Source: Flaccisagitta enflata (taxonomy: Eukaryota; Chaetognatha; Sagittoidea; Aphragmophora). Taken from it: DNA of 64,000 nucleotides. The position numbers were made by a program, and so were the translations under genes. Below are positions 33,640-45,000 of the stretch, piece after piece; position 1 is the first letter of the stretch; each line of letters opens with the position of its first letter. Below the pieces are notes generated by a model. It had not been told where the DNA came from. It saw nothing but the letters and a program-made list of their open reading frames with translations, and searched no databases. The stretch is from NCBI GenBank assembly GCA_965153355.1, contig OZ231126.1, forward strand, positions 104,966,001 through 105,030,000, read 5' to 3'.

Positions 33640-34003
33640 GGGTCCAGAAGGTCCAAAAATCAAAGCTTTGAATTCAGTCAAAACTCTAGTTGTAAATGGT
33701 AAAATATTGTATCAAGATACTTAAAAAACAAAAATCTATGCAAAATCTGGGTTGCATGTGTGCAAAATGATGATTTTTCCGGTTGTAAGATGGTGGTATG
33801 AAGCAATCATTTTTTCTTCCCTTATCTTCTAGTTTTATTGATGCTAGTCCGGTTTAATTGTTTAAAAAATGTCACGAACATGCTATTTTCATAAGAAAAT
33901 AGTCAAACCTTTACCTTCAGCTTGCTTCTGATGATTTTGACCGATTTATTTCATCCAGATTGAAAAAAAATTGAAGGAAAATTAGACTTTTCCCTCAATT
34001 TTT
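33640..34003. other. No recognisable gene; end of BEL element 1 lost
   Basis: AT-rich sequence with no similarity to RNase H, integrase or the putative 5' LTR at 28403-28724. Confidence 0.5.
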
Positions 34004-34260
34004 CTTCTTCTTCTTCTTCTTCTTCTTCTTCTTCTTCTTCTTCTTCTTCTTCTTCTTCACCTTCTTCTTCACCTTCTTCCTCTTTTTCCTCTTCTTCTTC
34101 TTCTTCTTCTTCTTCTTCTTCTTCTTCTTCTTCTTCTTCTTCTCCTTCTTCTTCAGTAATTTTGTCATTTCATCCTCATTTTCTTCTTTGCCCTCTCTCA
34201 TCTTCCTTCGCTCCACTCTTTCTTCTCCTTCTCTTCCTTCCTCCCACCTCCTCTTCCTCC
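34004..34260. repeat. (CTT)n microsatellite
   Basis: TTCTTCTTC runs with CCTTCTTCACC interruptions, then a CTTCCTCC pyrimidine tail. Confidence 0.95.
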
Positions 34261-34312
34261 TGTACTCCCGTTAGTATGATAGTATCAAAAATTTAAAACA
34301 ACTTGGGTTGTA

Positions 34313-34844
34313 CAGTAGATCTCGTCTAGACTTGAGATAACGGGGGCAAGCATTGTGGAAAGACGAATGAAGGCAGGGGAGCGATATTTGATCATGGACG
34401 ATCAAAGGATTATCCCATGATAGCTGCCATGGAAACATTTATATCGCTAAATTATTGTTTTGAGAGATTTTTTAGGAACATTGCTAAAGATAATTCTGTC
34501 ACAATTTCCACAGTATGTTTTAAGAATGTCGCTCGTTTGGCCGTTGCTAGGGAGTGTATCCATGTGTGATAACCCCTAGCAACCGCTAAACGAGCGACAT
34601 TCTTACAGAACATACTGTGGGAATGTTGTAACAAATTTTATTTTAAGCAATGTTCCCTATAAAAATCTCTCAAAATATTGATACTTTAGCGAGAATACAT
34701 GGAAATGTGTTTCCATGGCAACCAGCTATCATGGGCAATAAAGCATCCCCTTATTAGTCTATATTTGAAATATCACTCCCCTGGCTTCATTCGTTTTCCT
34801 ACAATGCTTGCCCCCGTTTTCTCAAGTCTAGACGAGATCTACTG
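34313..34844. mobile_element. Palindromic TA-flanked MITE, same family as 6506-7080
   Basis: Ends CAGTAGATCTCGTCTAGACT and its inverse, flanked by TA (34311-34312 and 34845-34846). The arms pair along the element around a centre near 34575. The centre shares GCTAAACGAGCGACATTC and ACAGAACATACTGTGGGAA with the MITE that interrupts integrase. Outer arms differ between the two copies. Non-coding. Confidence 0.85.
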
Positions 34845-35065
34845 TATAAAAAACCAAATGAACGATTTTAACCTACAATTCAGTTGTTGAGAATACGCAA
34901 TACACGCAATACATTTCAATAAATTCAAATACGTTTCAATGAATTTCAATATGTATACAAATACATTCGGCAATACTGAAAAAAATATGAGCATTGAGCG
35001 ATGCTTTAAAAAACAAGGCTAACTCCTTGATGATTGGTCATTGTTGATGTTTTTTACTTCCTATT

Positions 35066-36069
35066 GGGCAGCGGCCCCAAAGGGGTTGATGACCTATGCT
35101 TTCACACATATGGGGAATTTTTTCCTTCTCCTACGTCCGTCCATCCCCCCCCCCAGTTGGGTGCTTCACATAGCAAAAGTTGAGAGTATCCCCTCACCCT
35201 ACTTAGGTAATGTGGGGGAGCAAAAATCATGAAGATGACCATTTTCCTTTTTTCAAAATTCCTTCATCTTCCATTTTGGCCTTAAAGATTCCACTGATTT
35301 CCTAGAATTCAGCAAAATCCTATGTAGTTTTGTTACAAAAAGGACAATTATTTGTTTTAAAAAATCATGATGTATAAAAAAATAAACTAAAATATCAGAA
35401 TATAAGTTATGAAAGAGCAAATGAAAAGGCAGAATTGCAATTCTGTGAAGAGTAGAAAATTATGAAAGCTGATTCAAACAATGTCAGCATATTGTTTTAT
35501 CCCACTGCATTATCCAAATTAGGTCCTCAAAAGCAAATTCCAAAAAACGGAAGATGATAGATTTTTGATAAAACAAAAATGGTAAGGGTCCTAAAATTGA
35601 TCACTTCATATTAGGGCGAAAAGAAATAACCAACTTTTGCTATGCGAAGCACCCAACCCCCCCCGTCTCGAGGCCCGAATCCCAGTACAGAGACCCAAAT
35701 CCCCGTCTCGTGGCCCAAATCCTATCCAAGAGGCCCAAATCCTTGCCTCATGGCCCAAATTTTAGCCTGGAGACCCAAATCACAGCCTTGAGGCCCAAAT
35801 CTCATTGTTGAGGCTCAAATCCTAGCCTCATGGCTCATATCCCAGCCTCAAGGATGAGATTTGGGCCTCAAGGCTGGTATTTGGGTCTCCAGGCTAGAAT
35901 TTGGGCCATGAGGCAAGGATTTGGGCCTCTTGGATAGGATTTGGGCCACGAGACGGGATTGGGGTCTCTAGACTGGGATTTGGGCCTCGAGACTGGGTGG
36001 ATTTAACGGAGGAGAAGGAAAATTTATGTGTGAAAGCATAGGTCATCGACCCCTTGGGGGCCGCTGCCC
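35066..36069. repeat. Family B foldback repeat, about 1 kb
   Basis: Starts GGGCAGCGGCCCCAAAGGGG and ends with the inverse CCCCTTGGGGGCCGCTGCCC. The inner flanks also pair (TGACCTATGCTTTCACACAT against ATGTGTGAAAGCATAGGTCA). The interior at 35645-35995 is itself palindromic, made of GAGGCCCAAATCC-type units on the left and GGATTTGGGCCTC on the right. The GGGTACCGCTGACCAT linker motif follows the right end. Confidence 0.8.
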
Positions 36070-36224
36070 TGCTTCCCCTTCAACTTCAAGCACAACCAAC
36101 TAGGGCAGGGCACGGGTACCGCTGACCATCTAACGCTTTTGCGACTATTTTCCGGTCAAACTTCAAATTCCTTTTCAACTTTTTTGTAACTATATCTTTT
36201 CTCTCTCCTTGTTCCTCTCCTCCT

Positions 36225-36335
36225 TCTCCTTCTCCTTCTCCTTCTCCTTCTTCTCCTTCTCCTTCTCCTTCTTCTCTTTCTCTTCTTCTTCTTCTTCTTC
36301 TTCTTCTTCTTCTTCTTCTTCTTCTTCTTCTTCAT
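36225..36335. repeat. (TTCTCC)n / (CTT)n microsatellite
   Basis: Simple pyrimidine repeat. Confidence 0.95.
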
Positions 36336-37384
36336 TTTTCGTTTCTTCTCGATCTCCCCTTCATCTTTGTAGACCCAAGTGTCCCAATTCTTGTGAAACT
36401 ATCATCTTTGACATAATTGCTGCTAGGGTTGCTGCTATTGCTGTTGCTGCTGTTAGCGTCACAGTTGAGTCCGAGCAAGATGATAGAATGAAAGCTTCAT
36501 TCTTGACTTATTATTGAATGTTTAAAAGCCAGAAAACATGATTTCAAATGAGCTTAGAAGGTTATCTTTGTTTTCACGTTGATGCAAACTAAACATCAAA
36601 TTTCTTACCTTCAACAACCTTCACGGGAAGACGCCGTTTTGCATAAGGGATGCAAAATCAAGAAATCTGAAAACATACAGACCTTCCAAAATTAATTTTT
36701 AAGAAACGTATGTTTTCAAAAATGCAAACAGTAGAACCTAAATGGAGAACGGCGTCTTCCCGCTCCGGAGATGTTTTTTTCGAAAATCAAAAATTTCCTC
36801 TTAATCTACACAAAATGAAGTGAAAACCTCCCTTACTGTTGACCGATTTCCATAAAATTTAATATGGAGCAACCTCAGGCACTACATTACACTTTCCTAA
36901 AATCTCAAGTTGCTGCGGTGACAGGAAGTAGGGTTTTTTAACCGAGAAAAATATTTTGTCAAATTTTCAAACATTTAATTGTCAACTGACATTTTTTGTG
37001 TTTATTTTTATTTAGCAGCCTTAGATTGAAACCTAAGGGTCAAAAAAGTACTTGTCATATCTTGATAGGTACTTTGAGGGATTCGACCAAAAAAATGAGG
37101 ACATCAATGACCATTGTTGTCACAATGACATAATGAAATGATACGTTTTCAAAGAATTGTCATGGCTTTATTTGAATTTTCTTCATTTTGGACGTTTTCT
37201 TCAACAGAATACATTATCTAAGTCCATAAAAAGGGCTGAAGCTAAATCATTATTGGTGGAATACATCTAATGAGCACCGCCATGAAGATTCCAGCCGAAA
37301 AAAACGCTTCTTTTACCCAATTTCACGGTGCAAAACAAACTGGTCCTGCAAACACGCCATTTTACTGGCTCCATGTCATAAGAC
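36336..37384. other. No recognisable gene
   Basis: AT-rich. A pair of inverted words near 36625 (GGGAAGACGCCGTT) and 36750 (AACGGCGTCTTCCC) suggests a small hairpin of about 140 bp at 36622-36765. Otherwise nothing. Confidence 0.45.
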
Positions 37385-37515
37385 CGAAAGACTAAAAGAC
37401 TAAAAGACTAAAGGACTAAAAGACTAAAAGACTAAAAGACTAAAAGACAAAAAGACTAAAAGACTAAAAGACTAAAAGACTAAAAGACTAAAAGACCAAA
37501 AAACTAAAAGACTGA
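37385..37515. repeat. (AGACTAAA)n octanucleotide
   Basis: About 14 copies of AGACTAAA with single-base variants. Confidence 0.95.
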
Positions 37516-37589
37516 ATGTAAATTGTCTTGGAATAACTTGAAATTACATAAAATTACTTAAATGACTTAAAATGACGTAAAACAACGAA

Positions 37590-37668
37590 AAAAAGCTAAG
37601 TGGGACCAACCGACCGACGGACCGACAGACAGACAGAGCGGGTCATAGTCGACGTGCACGCGAAAAAA
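37590..37668 (-). repeat. Family A head
   Basis: On the minus strand TCGCGTGCACGTCGACTATG, then ACCCGCTCTGTCTGTCTG and a GTCGGTCGG tract. The head palindrome is partly shifted. The head and following bases recur at about 38668-38700 as part of the local duplication. Confidence 0.6.
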
Positions 37669-37863
37669 AAGGATGGTGGACACAAAAGCTGAAAAGGGAG
37701 AGATTCGAGTTGACTGGCATTCTCGATGTTCATTGTTCAATTTGTGGGTTTCAGGAAACTCACAACTACAACAATGGAATCCAAGTCATTGGAAACTTTC
37801 AGTTTTTCCCTTCCTTTCTCCAATTTTTTTCATCTCTTCTGTACTGTTTTCCCGCCCATCTGT

Positions 37864-38470
37864 CCGTCTTTCACTCTTTGCCTCTCTGCCTTTTCAGTCG
37901 CTTGCCAAGCGATTCTATGAGAGGGTGTGTCCGTCTTTCACTCTTTGCCTCTCTGCCTTTTCAGTCACTTGCCAAGCGATTCTATGAAAGGCTGTGTCCG
38001 TCTTTTACTCTTTGTCTCTCTGCCTTTTCGTTCACTTGCCAAGCGGTTCTATGAGAGGCTGTGTCCGTCTTTCACTCTTTGCCTCTCTTCCTTTTCAGTC
38101 GCTTGCTAAGCAATTCTATGAGAGGCTGTGTCTGTCTTTTACTCTTTGTCTCTCTGCCTTTTCAGTCGCTTGCCAAGCGATTCTATGAGAGGCTGTGTCC
38201 GTCTTTCACTCTTTGCCTCTCTGCCTTTTCAGTCGCTTGCCAAGCGATTCTATGAGAGGCTGTGTCCGTCTTTTACTCTTTGCCTCTCTGCCTTTTCAGT
38301 CGCTTGCCAAGCGATTCTATGAGAGGCTCTGTCCGTCTTTTACTCTTTGTCTCTCTGTCTTTTCAGTCGCTTGCCAAGCGATTCTATGAGAGGCTGTGTC
38401 CGTCTTTCACTCTTTGCCTCTCTGCCTTTTCAGTCCCTTGCTAAGCGATTCTATAAGAGGCTCTGTCCGT
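37864..38470. repeat. 67-bp tandem array, first copy (about 9 units)
   Basis: Unit: GTCCGTCTTTCACTCTTTGC, CTCTCTGCCTTTTCAG, then TCGCTTGCCAAGCGATTCTA and TGAGAGGCTGT. The TCGCTTG/CAAGCGA part is palindromic, and TTCTATGAGAGGCTGTGTCC parallels the family A head context CTCTATAAGAGGCTTAGTCC. 67 is not a multiple of three, so the same peptide appears shifted in successive frames. Not coding. Confidence 0.9.
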
Positions 38471-38841
38471 TGTAAATACCAAATTTTGGATGACGCAATA
38501 TGGCCGGAATAGTGATTTCTGAGCATTACGACCCCCGCTCACCAATATTACAGCCCCTGCCAACCCCTATCCACTTATTCAACTGCCTCTGCCCACTAGC
38601 ATTGCTGCCCCTGCCCACCTGCCAGCGACTGTACTTATTGGCTGTGAATCCGGCCTTTACAGACAGACAGAGCGGGTCATAGTCGACGTGCACGCGAAAA
38701 AAAAAGGATGTTGGACACAAAAGCTGAAAAGGGAGAGATTCGAGTTGACTGGCATTCTCGATGTTCATTGTTCAATTTGTGGGTTTCAGGAAACTCACAA
38801 CTACAACAATGGAATCCAAGTCATTGGAAACTTTCAGTTTT

Positions 38842-38905
38842 TAGTTGCGGACACGCAACTCTATAAGAGGCTTAGTCCGTCCGTCCATAGGTCGGTCCGT
38901 CGGTC
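38842..38905 (+). repeat. Family A head with perfect 7-bp stem
   Basis: AGTTGCGGACACGCAACT then CTATAAGAGGCTTAGTCC and a GTCCGTCGG tract. It is inserted within the second duplication unit. Confidence 0.75.
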
Positions 38906-39065
38906 GAGATTCGAGTTGACTGGCATTCTCGATGTTCATTGTTCAATTTGTGGGTTTCAGGAAACTCACAACTACAACAATGGAATCCAAGTCATTGGAA
39001 ACTTTCAGTTTTTCCCTTCCTTTCTCCATTTTTTTTCATCTCTTCTGTACTGTTTTCCCGCCCAT

Positions 39066-39737
39066 CTGTCCGTCTTTCACTCTTTGCCTCTCTGCCTTTT
39101 CAGTCGCTTGCCAAGCGATTCTATGAGAGGGTGTGTCTGTCTTTCACTCTTTGCCTCTCTGCCTTTTCAGTCACTTGCCAAGCGATTCTATGAAAGGCTG
39201 TGTCCGTCTTTTACTCTTTGTCTCTCTGCCTTTTCGTTCACTTGCCAAGCGGTTCTATGAGAGGCTGTGTCCGTCTTTCACTCTTTGCCTCTCTGCCTTT
39301 TCAGTCACTTGCCAAGCGATTCTATGAGAGGCTGTGTCTGTCTTTCACTCTTTGCCTCTCTGCCTTTTCAGTCACTTGCCAAGCAATTCTATGAAAGGCT
39401 GTGACCGTCTTTTACTCTTTGTCTCTCTGCCTTTTCGTTCACTTGCCAAGCGGTTCTATGAGAGGCTGTGTCCGTCTTTCACTCTTTGCCTCTCTGCCTT
39501 TTCAGTCGCTTGCTAAGCAATTCTATGAGAGGCTGTGTCTGTCTTTTACTCTTTGTCTCTCTGCCTTTTCAGTCGCTTGCCAAGCGATTCTATGAGAGGC
39601 TCTGTCCGTCTTTTACTCTTTGTCTCTCTGCCTTTTCAGTCGCTTGCCAAGCGATTCTATGAGAGGCTGTGTCCGTCTTTCACTCTTTGCCTCTCTGCCT
39701 TTTCAGTCCCTTGCTAAGCGATTCTATAAGAGGCTCT
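39066..39737. repeat. 67-bp tandem array, second copy (about 10 units)
   Basis: Same unit as 37864-38470, with variants CACTTGCCAAGCGGTTC and CGCTTGCTAAGCAATTC, where one arm of the palindrome is altered. Confidence 0.9.
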
Positions 39738-39996
39738 GTCCGTTGTAAATACCAAATTTTGGATAACGCAATATCGCCGGAATAGTGATTTCTGAGCATT
39801 ACGACCCCCGCTCACCAATATTACAGCCCCCGCCAACCCCTATCCTCTTATTCAACTGCCTCTGCCCACTAGCATTGCTGCCCCTGCCCACCTGCCAGCG
39901 ACTGTACTTATTGGCCGTGAATCCGGCCTTTACATTTTGATGTCCAGCTTGCTTTCTGGATCTCAAATTCAAATTCTTTCAGTTAAACTGTCTGAC

Positions 39997-40020
39997 ACTC
40001 TCTGTCTCTCTCTGTCTCTG

Positions 40021-40056
<36 letters not shown>

Positions 40057-40058
40057 TG

Positions 40059-40143
<85 letters not shown>
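39997..40143. repeat. (CTGT)n/(CT)n microsatellite
   Basis: TCTGTCTC units grading into a pure CT run of about 60 bp. Confidence 0.95.
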
Positions 40144-40145
<2 letters not shown>

Positions 40146-40274
40146 ATGACCGAAGAAGACTACCGGACAAGCCATTACCGTTAAACTTGTCCATTTCTAA
40201 AGACGGACAAAAGAACAAAGAAATCTCCTTCCGGATCGTGAGAACAAAGAAAGAGAAGAAGTCGCCGCGGTTTT

Positions 40275-40345
40275 TCGTCGCAGACACGCGACTCTACACC
40301 TTGCCGTGTCGCGGTGTCGGTCTATCGGTCCGTCGGTCTGTCACG
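40275..40345 (+). repeat. Family A head
   Basis: CGTCGCAGACACGCGACT, a near-perfect palindrome, then CTACACCTTGCCGTGTCGC and GTCGGTC units. No tail recognised in the following 680 bp (40346-41035), where I see no gene. Confidence 0.65.
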
Positions 40346-41035
40346 ATGATGCTAATGGTTTTATCGAAAAACCTTTTGCATATTGACACACCCGATAGAA
40401 CCGTACTCATATGTTCAAGTGCCTCAAATAGATTTGACTTGTTTAATTGTTATTTGATAGTAGGAAACATTGTCATTTGGCGCGGAAAGAAAAACAATTT
40501 GTTATTCCTCTCGTGCTGAACTGAATGCGTGTTTCCAGTGACGGAAACAATCGCGATCATTGTTATCAAACAAGTTTACGGCTAAGGCACATTTTTGTGA
40601 ATTTCACTGTCCCACAAATGAATACGCAAAGTTAGTGAGCAAAGTGAGTGAGCCAGCCTGTGAAAGGGGCAAGCAACCAAAGCAAACATTACAAAGTAGA
40701 GTGTTGTAGAGCAAATGGGCAGAGTGAGCGGTATGAGCGAGCAAACATAGCGAGCGACCGAGTGGCCCGTTAAAAATGCGGTTTTCTGTGACTAAAGACG
40801 CGCAGTAACATGGTTATGAATATGAATGTGAGTGAACGTTTAATACGTTTATTCTCTTAGTTGATATCATATTTCTCACTAACATTAAATTGTCATATTA
40901 TGTATATCATGTATATTATGTATATTATGTCTCATATATGAGATTAATGAGAATAGTTGGATCACGGGATAGTTAGAGTTTTTTTTTGTGGGTGGGTGAT
41001 CAGAAGGTTGACTCTGTAATGATAATGATGAAAAC

Positions 41036-41220
41036 AAGGCCGGATAGACGGTTATCCAGGCCCAAGTCACATGCGCCCGGGCAGGGCAGTGTCAAAAAAA
41101 GGCTCACAAAGAATTTGGGCAGGAGCAGTAATCCAAACACCACCTGTAAACGCCAAAAAAGCGATATGGACGAACCAACCAACAGATAGACGGATCAACA
41201 GACGGACCGACGGATAGACA
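41036..41220 (-). repeat. Family A repeat, headless copy
   Basis: On the minus strand it has a GGTCCGTCTGTTGATCC tract, then TTACTGCTCCTGCCCAAATT, CTGCCCGGGCGCATGTGACT and the tail ATCCGGCCTTG. The head hairpin is missing. Confidence 0.6.
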
Positions 41221-41299
41221 CTCGTACTTCAATGCTAGCATGCTAGCATGCTGGCAATTTTAATCAAATTATTTGGCATGAACTATCCTCTCTGCTTTT

Positions 41300-41505
41300 C
41301 CTTCCATCCTTACCCTGTCTACCTCATCTTTCTTACTCTTTCCCTTTTTTTCCTCACCCTGTCTACCTCATTTTCCTTCCTCTGTCCCTTTTTTTTCCTC
41401 ACTCTGTCTACCTCATCTTTCTTCCTCTTTCCCTTTTTCTCCTCACCCTGTCTACCTCATCTTTCTTCCTCTTTCCCTTTTTCTCCTCACCCGCCTCTCT
41501 TCTGA
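41300..41505. repeat. Tandem repeat, four units of about 45 bp
   Basis: CCTGTCTACCTCATCTTTC recurs about every 45 bp with CCCTTTTTCTCCTCA between copies. Confidence 0.85.
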
Positions 41506-41954
41506 ATTTGTCATGACGTCATCCATTTATGATTCCGTGAGCGCATTACGCCATTGGCATTGCTACTGCTGCAAACAGCGCCGCCACACAAAAACTCACT
41601 CATGCGGGAAAAAAAAGAAAAGAAAAAAAAAATCTCGAATAATGCAAAAATCTTTAAAAATCGAAAATCTCTCTATTCAACTTGCTCCCTACTTGTCCAC
41701 CGACAACCCCTGCCCTTGCCCCCAAACCATCACGCCAAAATCATCTGTATAATCCTTAGTTATCGATTTTTTTCATTCATTTATTAGATATACTTTTGTT
41801 CTATTCTATTCTTGGTGAACGGAAAAAAAAGCGAAAGAGAAACATAAAGAGAGGATTTTTTATGCGTTGTCAAATTTATCTCTCAAAATCGGGATTAAAT
41901 AAATTGATAATGTTTTGATCCTTAAGTTGCCCGCCCCTTCGATTCAATCGCTGT
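41506..41954. other. No recognisable gene
   Basis: AT-rich spacer upstream of the assembly gap. Nothing supported. Confidence 0.5.
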
Positions 41955-41992
41955 GGTCGTCGTCGTCGTCGTCGTTGTCATCATCATCATTT

Positions 41993-42051
<59 letters not shown>

Positions 42052-42095
42052 TTCTTCCACGCGGATGCTTCCGATACTCAACGGGNNNNNNNNNN
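41955..42095. other. (GTC)n tract and assembly gap
   Basis: A GTCGTC run to about 42052, a short unique piece, then ten Ns (42086-42095). The retroelement reading frame starts immediately after the Ns. Its 5' LTR and gag are therefore missing, and the flanks may not be truly adjacent. Confidence 0.95.
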
Positions 42096-45000
42096 ATTCG
42101 AGTTGAAACTAAGCAACGCGATCTTTGGGGAGATAATAGCTACTGAGGGTGATAGACCCCCTAGAACTGCTGATGTGGAGGGGATTGATCACCTGAGCAA
42201 GATCGAGTTTCCCGCCTTTCCGGAAGGGGACGACGCCGAATACCAAATAGGAGTGATCATTGGGGCTGAACACGCTCGAGTGTGGAGTTCTGGCGAAAGA
42301 CGCATCGGCGACGAATCACTTCCGGTGGCGTTGGAGACGGGATTCGGCTATTGTCTAATAGGCCCCAAGAAGAACATTGAATCGCATTGTTTTGTTTGTA
42401 ACCATGTTTCCTTTCAGAGTTACTCATCTGATACAGAGAAAGAAATGAAAAAATGCTTTGCGAGTGAATTTGAAAGAGCAAAAAATGATGATGAAACAAT
42501 GTCGTTGGAGGATAAATTTGCTCTTAGGCAACTCGAAGAATCGATTGTATGGGACTCTACAGTGGAAAGATATCGAGTGAGCCTGCCCCACAAACGCGGA
42601 AGGAAAGCAACAGCGGAAAGGATCAACAAAGTGGATTCGAGCGGCATGGCGTTGGACCGTCTGTGGAGAACGGCACAACAAATGCAAAAGGACCCGGAGA
42701 GGCGTAGAGTCACGTTTGAAACGATGCGTCAATTCGAGTCGAAGGGCAGGGTCGTGAAACTCGATCCAAAGAAGCATGCAGCGACGCCACCGGACAGGCC
42801 GAAATGGACAATCCCAATCCACGTCACAGATAAGCCAGGGAAACCTGGTCAAGTCCGTATCTGTCATGATTGTAGGGCATCTGTGGGGGGCGTGTGTCTG
42901 AATGATTGTCTGTTAGACGGCCCTCAATTGGCATGTGACATTCGTGGTGTGTTGATGCGCTTTCGTGATGGGGGTGAAGTTGCGGTGGGGGCTGACATTA
43001 AAGATTTTTTCCATGAAATCTATATTGCAGAGGAAGATGAAGGCGCCTTTACATACTGGTGGTTTCCGACGGAGGAGATGGACGAAGCGGAATTGAATGG
43101 ATTTTTGGGTCATGTGTTCGGCGCCAAAAGTTCCAACTTCGTCGCGATCTTCATGCAACAGTACCACATCAATCAGAGGGCAAAAGAATACGGTCCTCAG
43201 GTAGTGGAGGCGTCAAACCGCAACCTGTACGTCGATGATCTGTTGAAGTCTCTGCGCAATACAAAAATAGCGCGCGACTTCCGGATCGCGATTACTGCGG
43301 CGATGAAGGATGGCGGCTTCACACTTTGCAAGTGGCGCTCATCGAGGCCGGAAGTGTTGGAAGAGGCCGACCCGGCGCCAGAAATGAAAGACTTTTGAAA
43401 GGCTGCGGCTCCTGGAGAATATGTGGGAAAAATCTTGGGTATGCGATACTCTTTCTCAGCGGACAAATTCTCCTATGCCCCAGAGAAAGAAAAGGCGGAA
43501 ATGAAGGTGGAAACGAAACACCAGATGCTACAAGTGATAGCGTCATTTTATGACCCTCTTGGTTTTTTAGACCCCTTTGTGATCTGGGCGAGATTCATTT
43601 TGCGACAAGTGATGAAAACCGCGATCGGATGGGACGAGAAAAACATAGAGGAAGCGTTGCTGGAAGCGTTTGCCGTGTGGCAAGGGGATTTCGAATTCCT
43701 CAAAAACTTTGAAATTGAACGATGGACTGCGACACTGGAAACCCAGGAGGGCGAGAAGCAGCTGATGGTGTTTAGCGATGCGAGTAGCAAAGGATACGGC
43801 GTGGTAATATACGTGCGCCGGAAGACGCCGGATGGGAAGATTCACCTGGCGATCGTATGCTCAAAGGCGCACGTGGTGCCGGTGAAAGACGCCGAGGCTG
43901 GACACCACGATTCGATGCCGAGGCTGGAGTTGCAAGCCGCGAGATTGGCATCAAGGATGAGAGCATCTGTGGAAAAAGAGACAGGGAGTTATGATAGTAT
44001 CATAATGTGGACTGATTCTGAGTGTGTTATCAAACAACTAAATGATACGGTCACTCGATTTAAAGTCAATTTTTCCAACCGCATCTCAGAAATACAGGCG
44101 TTGACGAGCGTGTCCGAGTGGAGATGGGTGCCTTCTGGGGAGAATCCTGCCGACGACTGTACACATGGTCTTCTGGCGCGTGACCCGAAATGGCGACGTT
44201 TCCATAATGGACCAGACTTTTTGTGGAAAGACGAGATGGAATGGCCGGAAAAACAAATCGCTTCGGATCCTTTTCCCGCGCACATACTGGCTACGGTAGT
44301 GACGACCCCGACGGTGGCAAAAACTTGGATATCGAGAGTATCCCGCGGGGTTGCCCCGTGGCCAGGGAAGGTACGACGCATCGCGCTTCTAAAAAAGACA
44401 ATACTGCAATGCGTGGTGAAATGATGCCCCGCAGCTGGAGACAGCGGTGCGCAATCAGCTACACTGCGCAAGCTGCGAGACGCGGAGATGCTACTGATAC
44501 GAGACATCCAATCGCGACACTTCAGCGAGGAAATAAAAGCGCTGATGGCGGGCCCTAAAGGCCCCACAAAGAGACAAAAAGTGCACGCGAAGTCGACGAT
44601 AGTGGCATTGAATCCGTTCATCGATGCGGATGGAGTGCTGCGCTGCATGGGGCGTCTCACAAACTCAACGGAGCTGTGCTATGATGCAAGACACCCAATG
44701 ATCCTTCCCCACGACGACGACGATGTGATGGATTTGATAAGACTATATCATGAATGTCACCTTCACGCCGGCGTGGAGCACGTGTTGGGAGAATCGCGAC
44801 GCTGGTTTTGGATTACAAAAGGGCGCCGCGTGGTGTCTTGCGTGGTGAAGGCATGTGTAGGATGTCAGAGACACTTTAAAGCGCCGGAATCGCAACAAAT
44901 GGCGCCCCTTCCCGTGGAAAGGACGCAGGCTTGTCGGCCCTTCGAAAATACAGGAGTAGACTGTTTTGGACCTGTGAAATGCAAAATTGTCGGGAGAGCA

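Larger units (their letters stand above)
37656..39940. repeat. Segmental tandem duplication of about 1.0-1.25 kb units
   Basis: Unit 1 (about 37656-38690) and unit 2 (about 38690-39940) share the same order: GATGGTGGACACAAAAGC-type leader, a GAGTTGACTGGCATTCTCG segment, a 67-bp array, TACCAAATTTTGGAT, and a family A tail ending AATCCGGCCTTTACA. Unit 2 holds an extra family A head (38842-38905) and repeats the leader segment twice. Confidence 0.85.

Noticed and set aside
37864-38470. CRISPR-like regular repeats
   Set aside because: Units are contiguous with no unique spacers, and the context is eukaryotic with introns and retroelements.
37673-39717. Overlapping 60-64-residue frames with a repeated peptide (SVFHSLPLCLFS)
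   Set aside because: Generated by the 67-bp array cycling through frames. Every unit gives the same shifted peptide.
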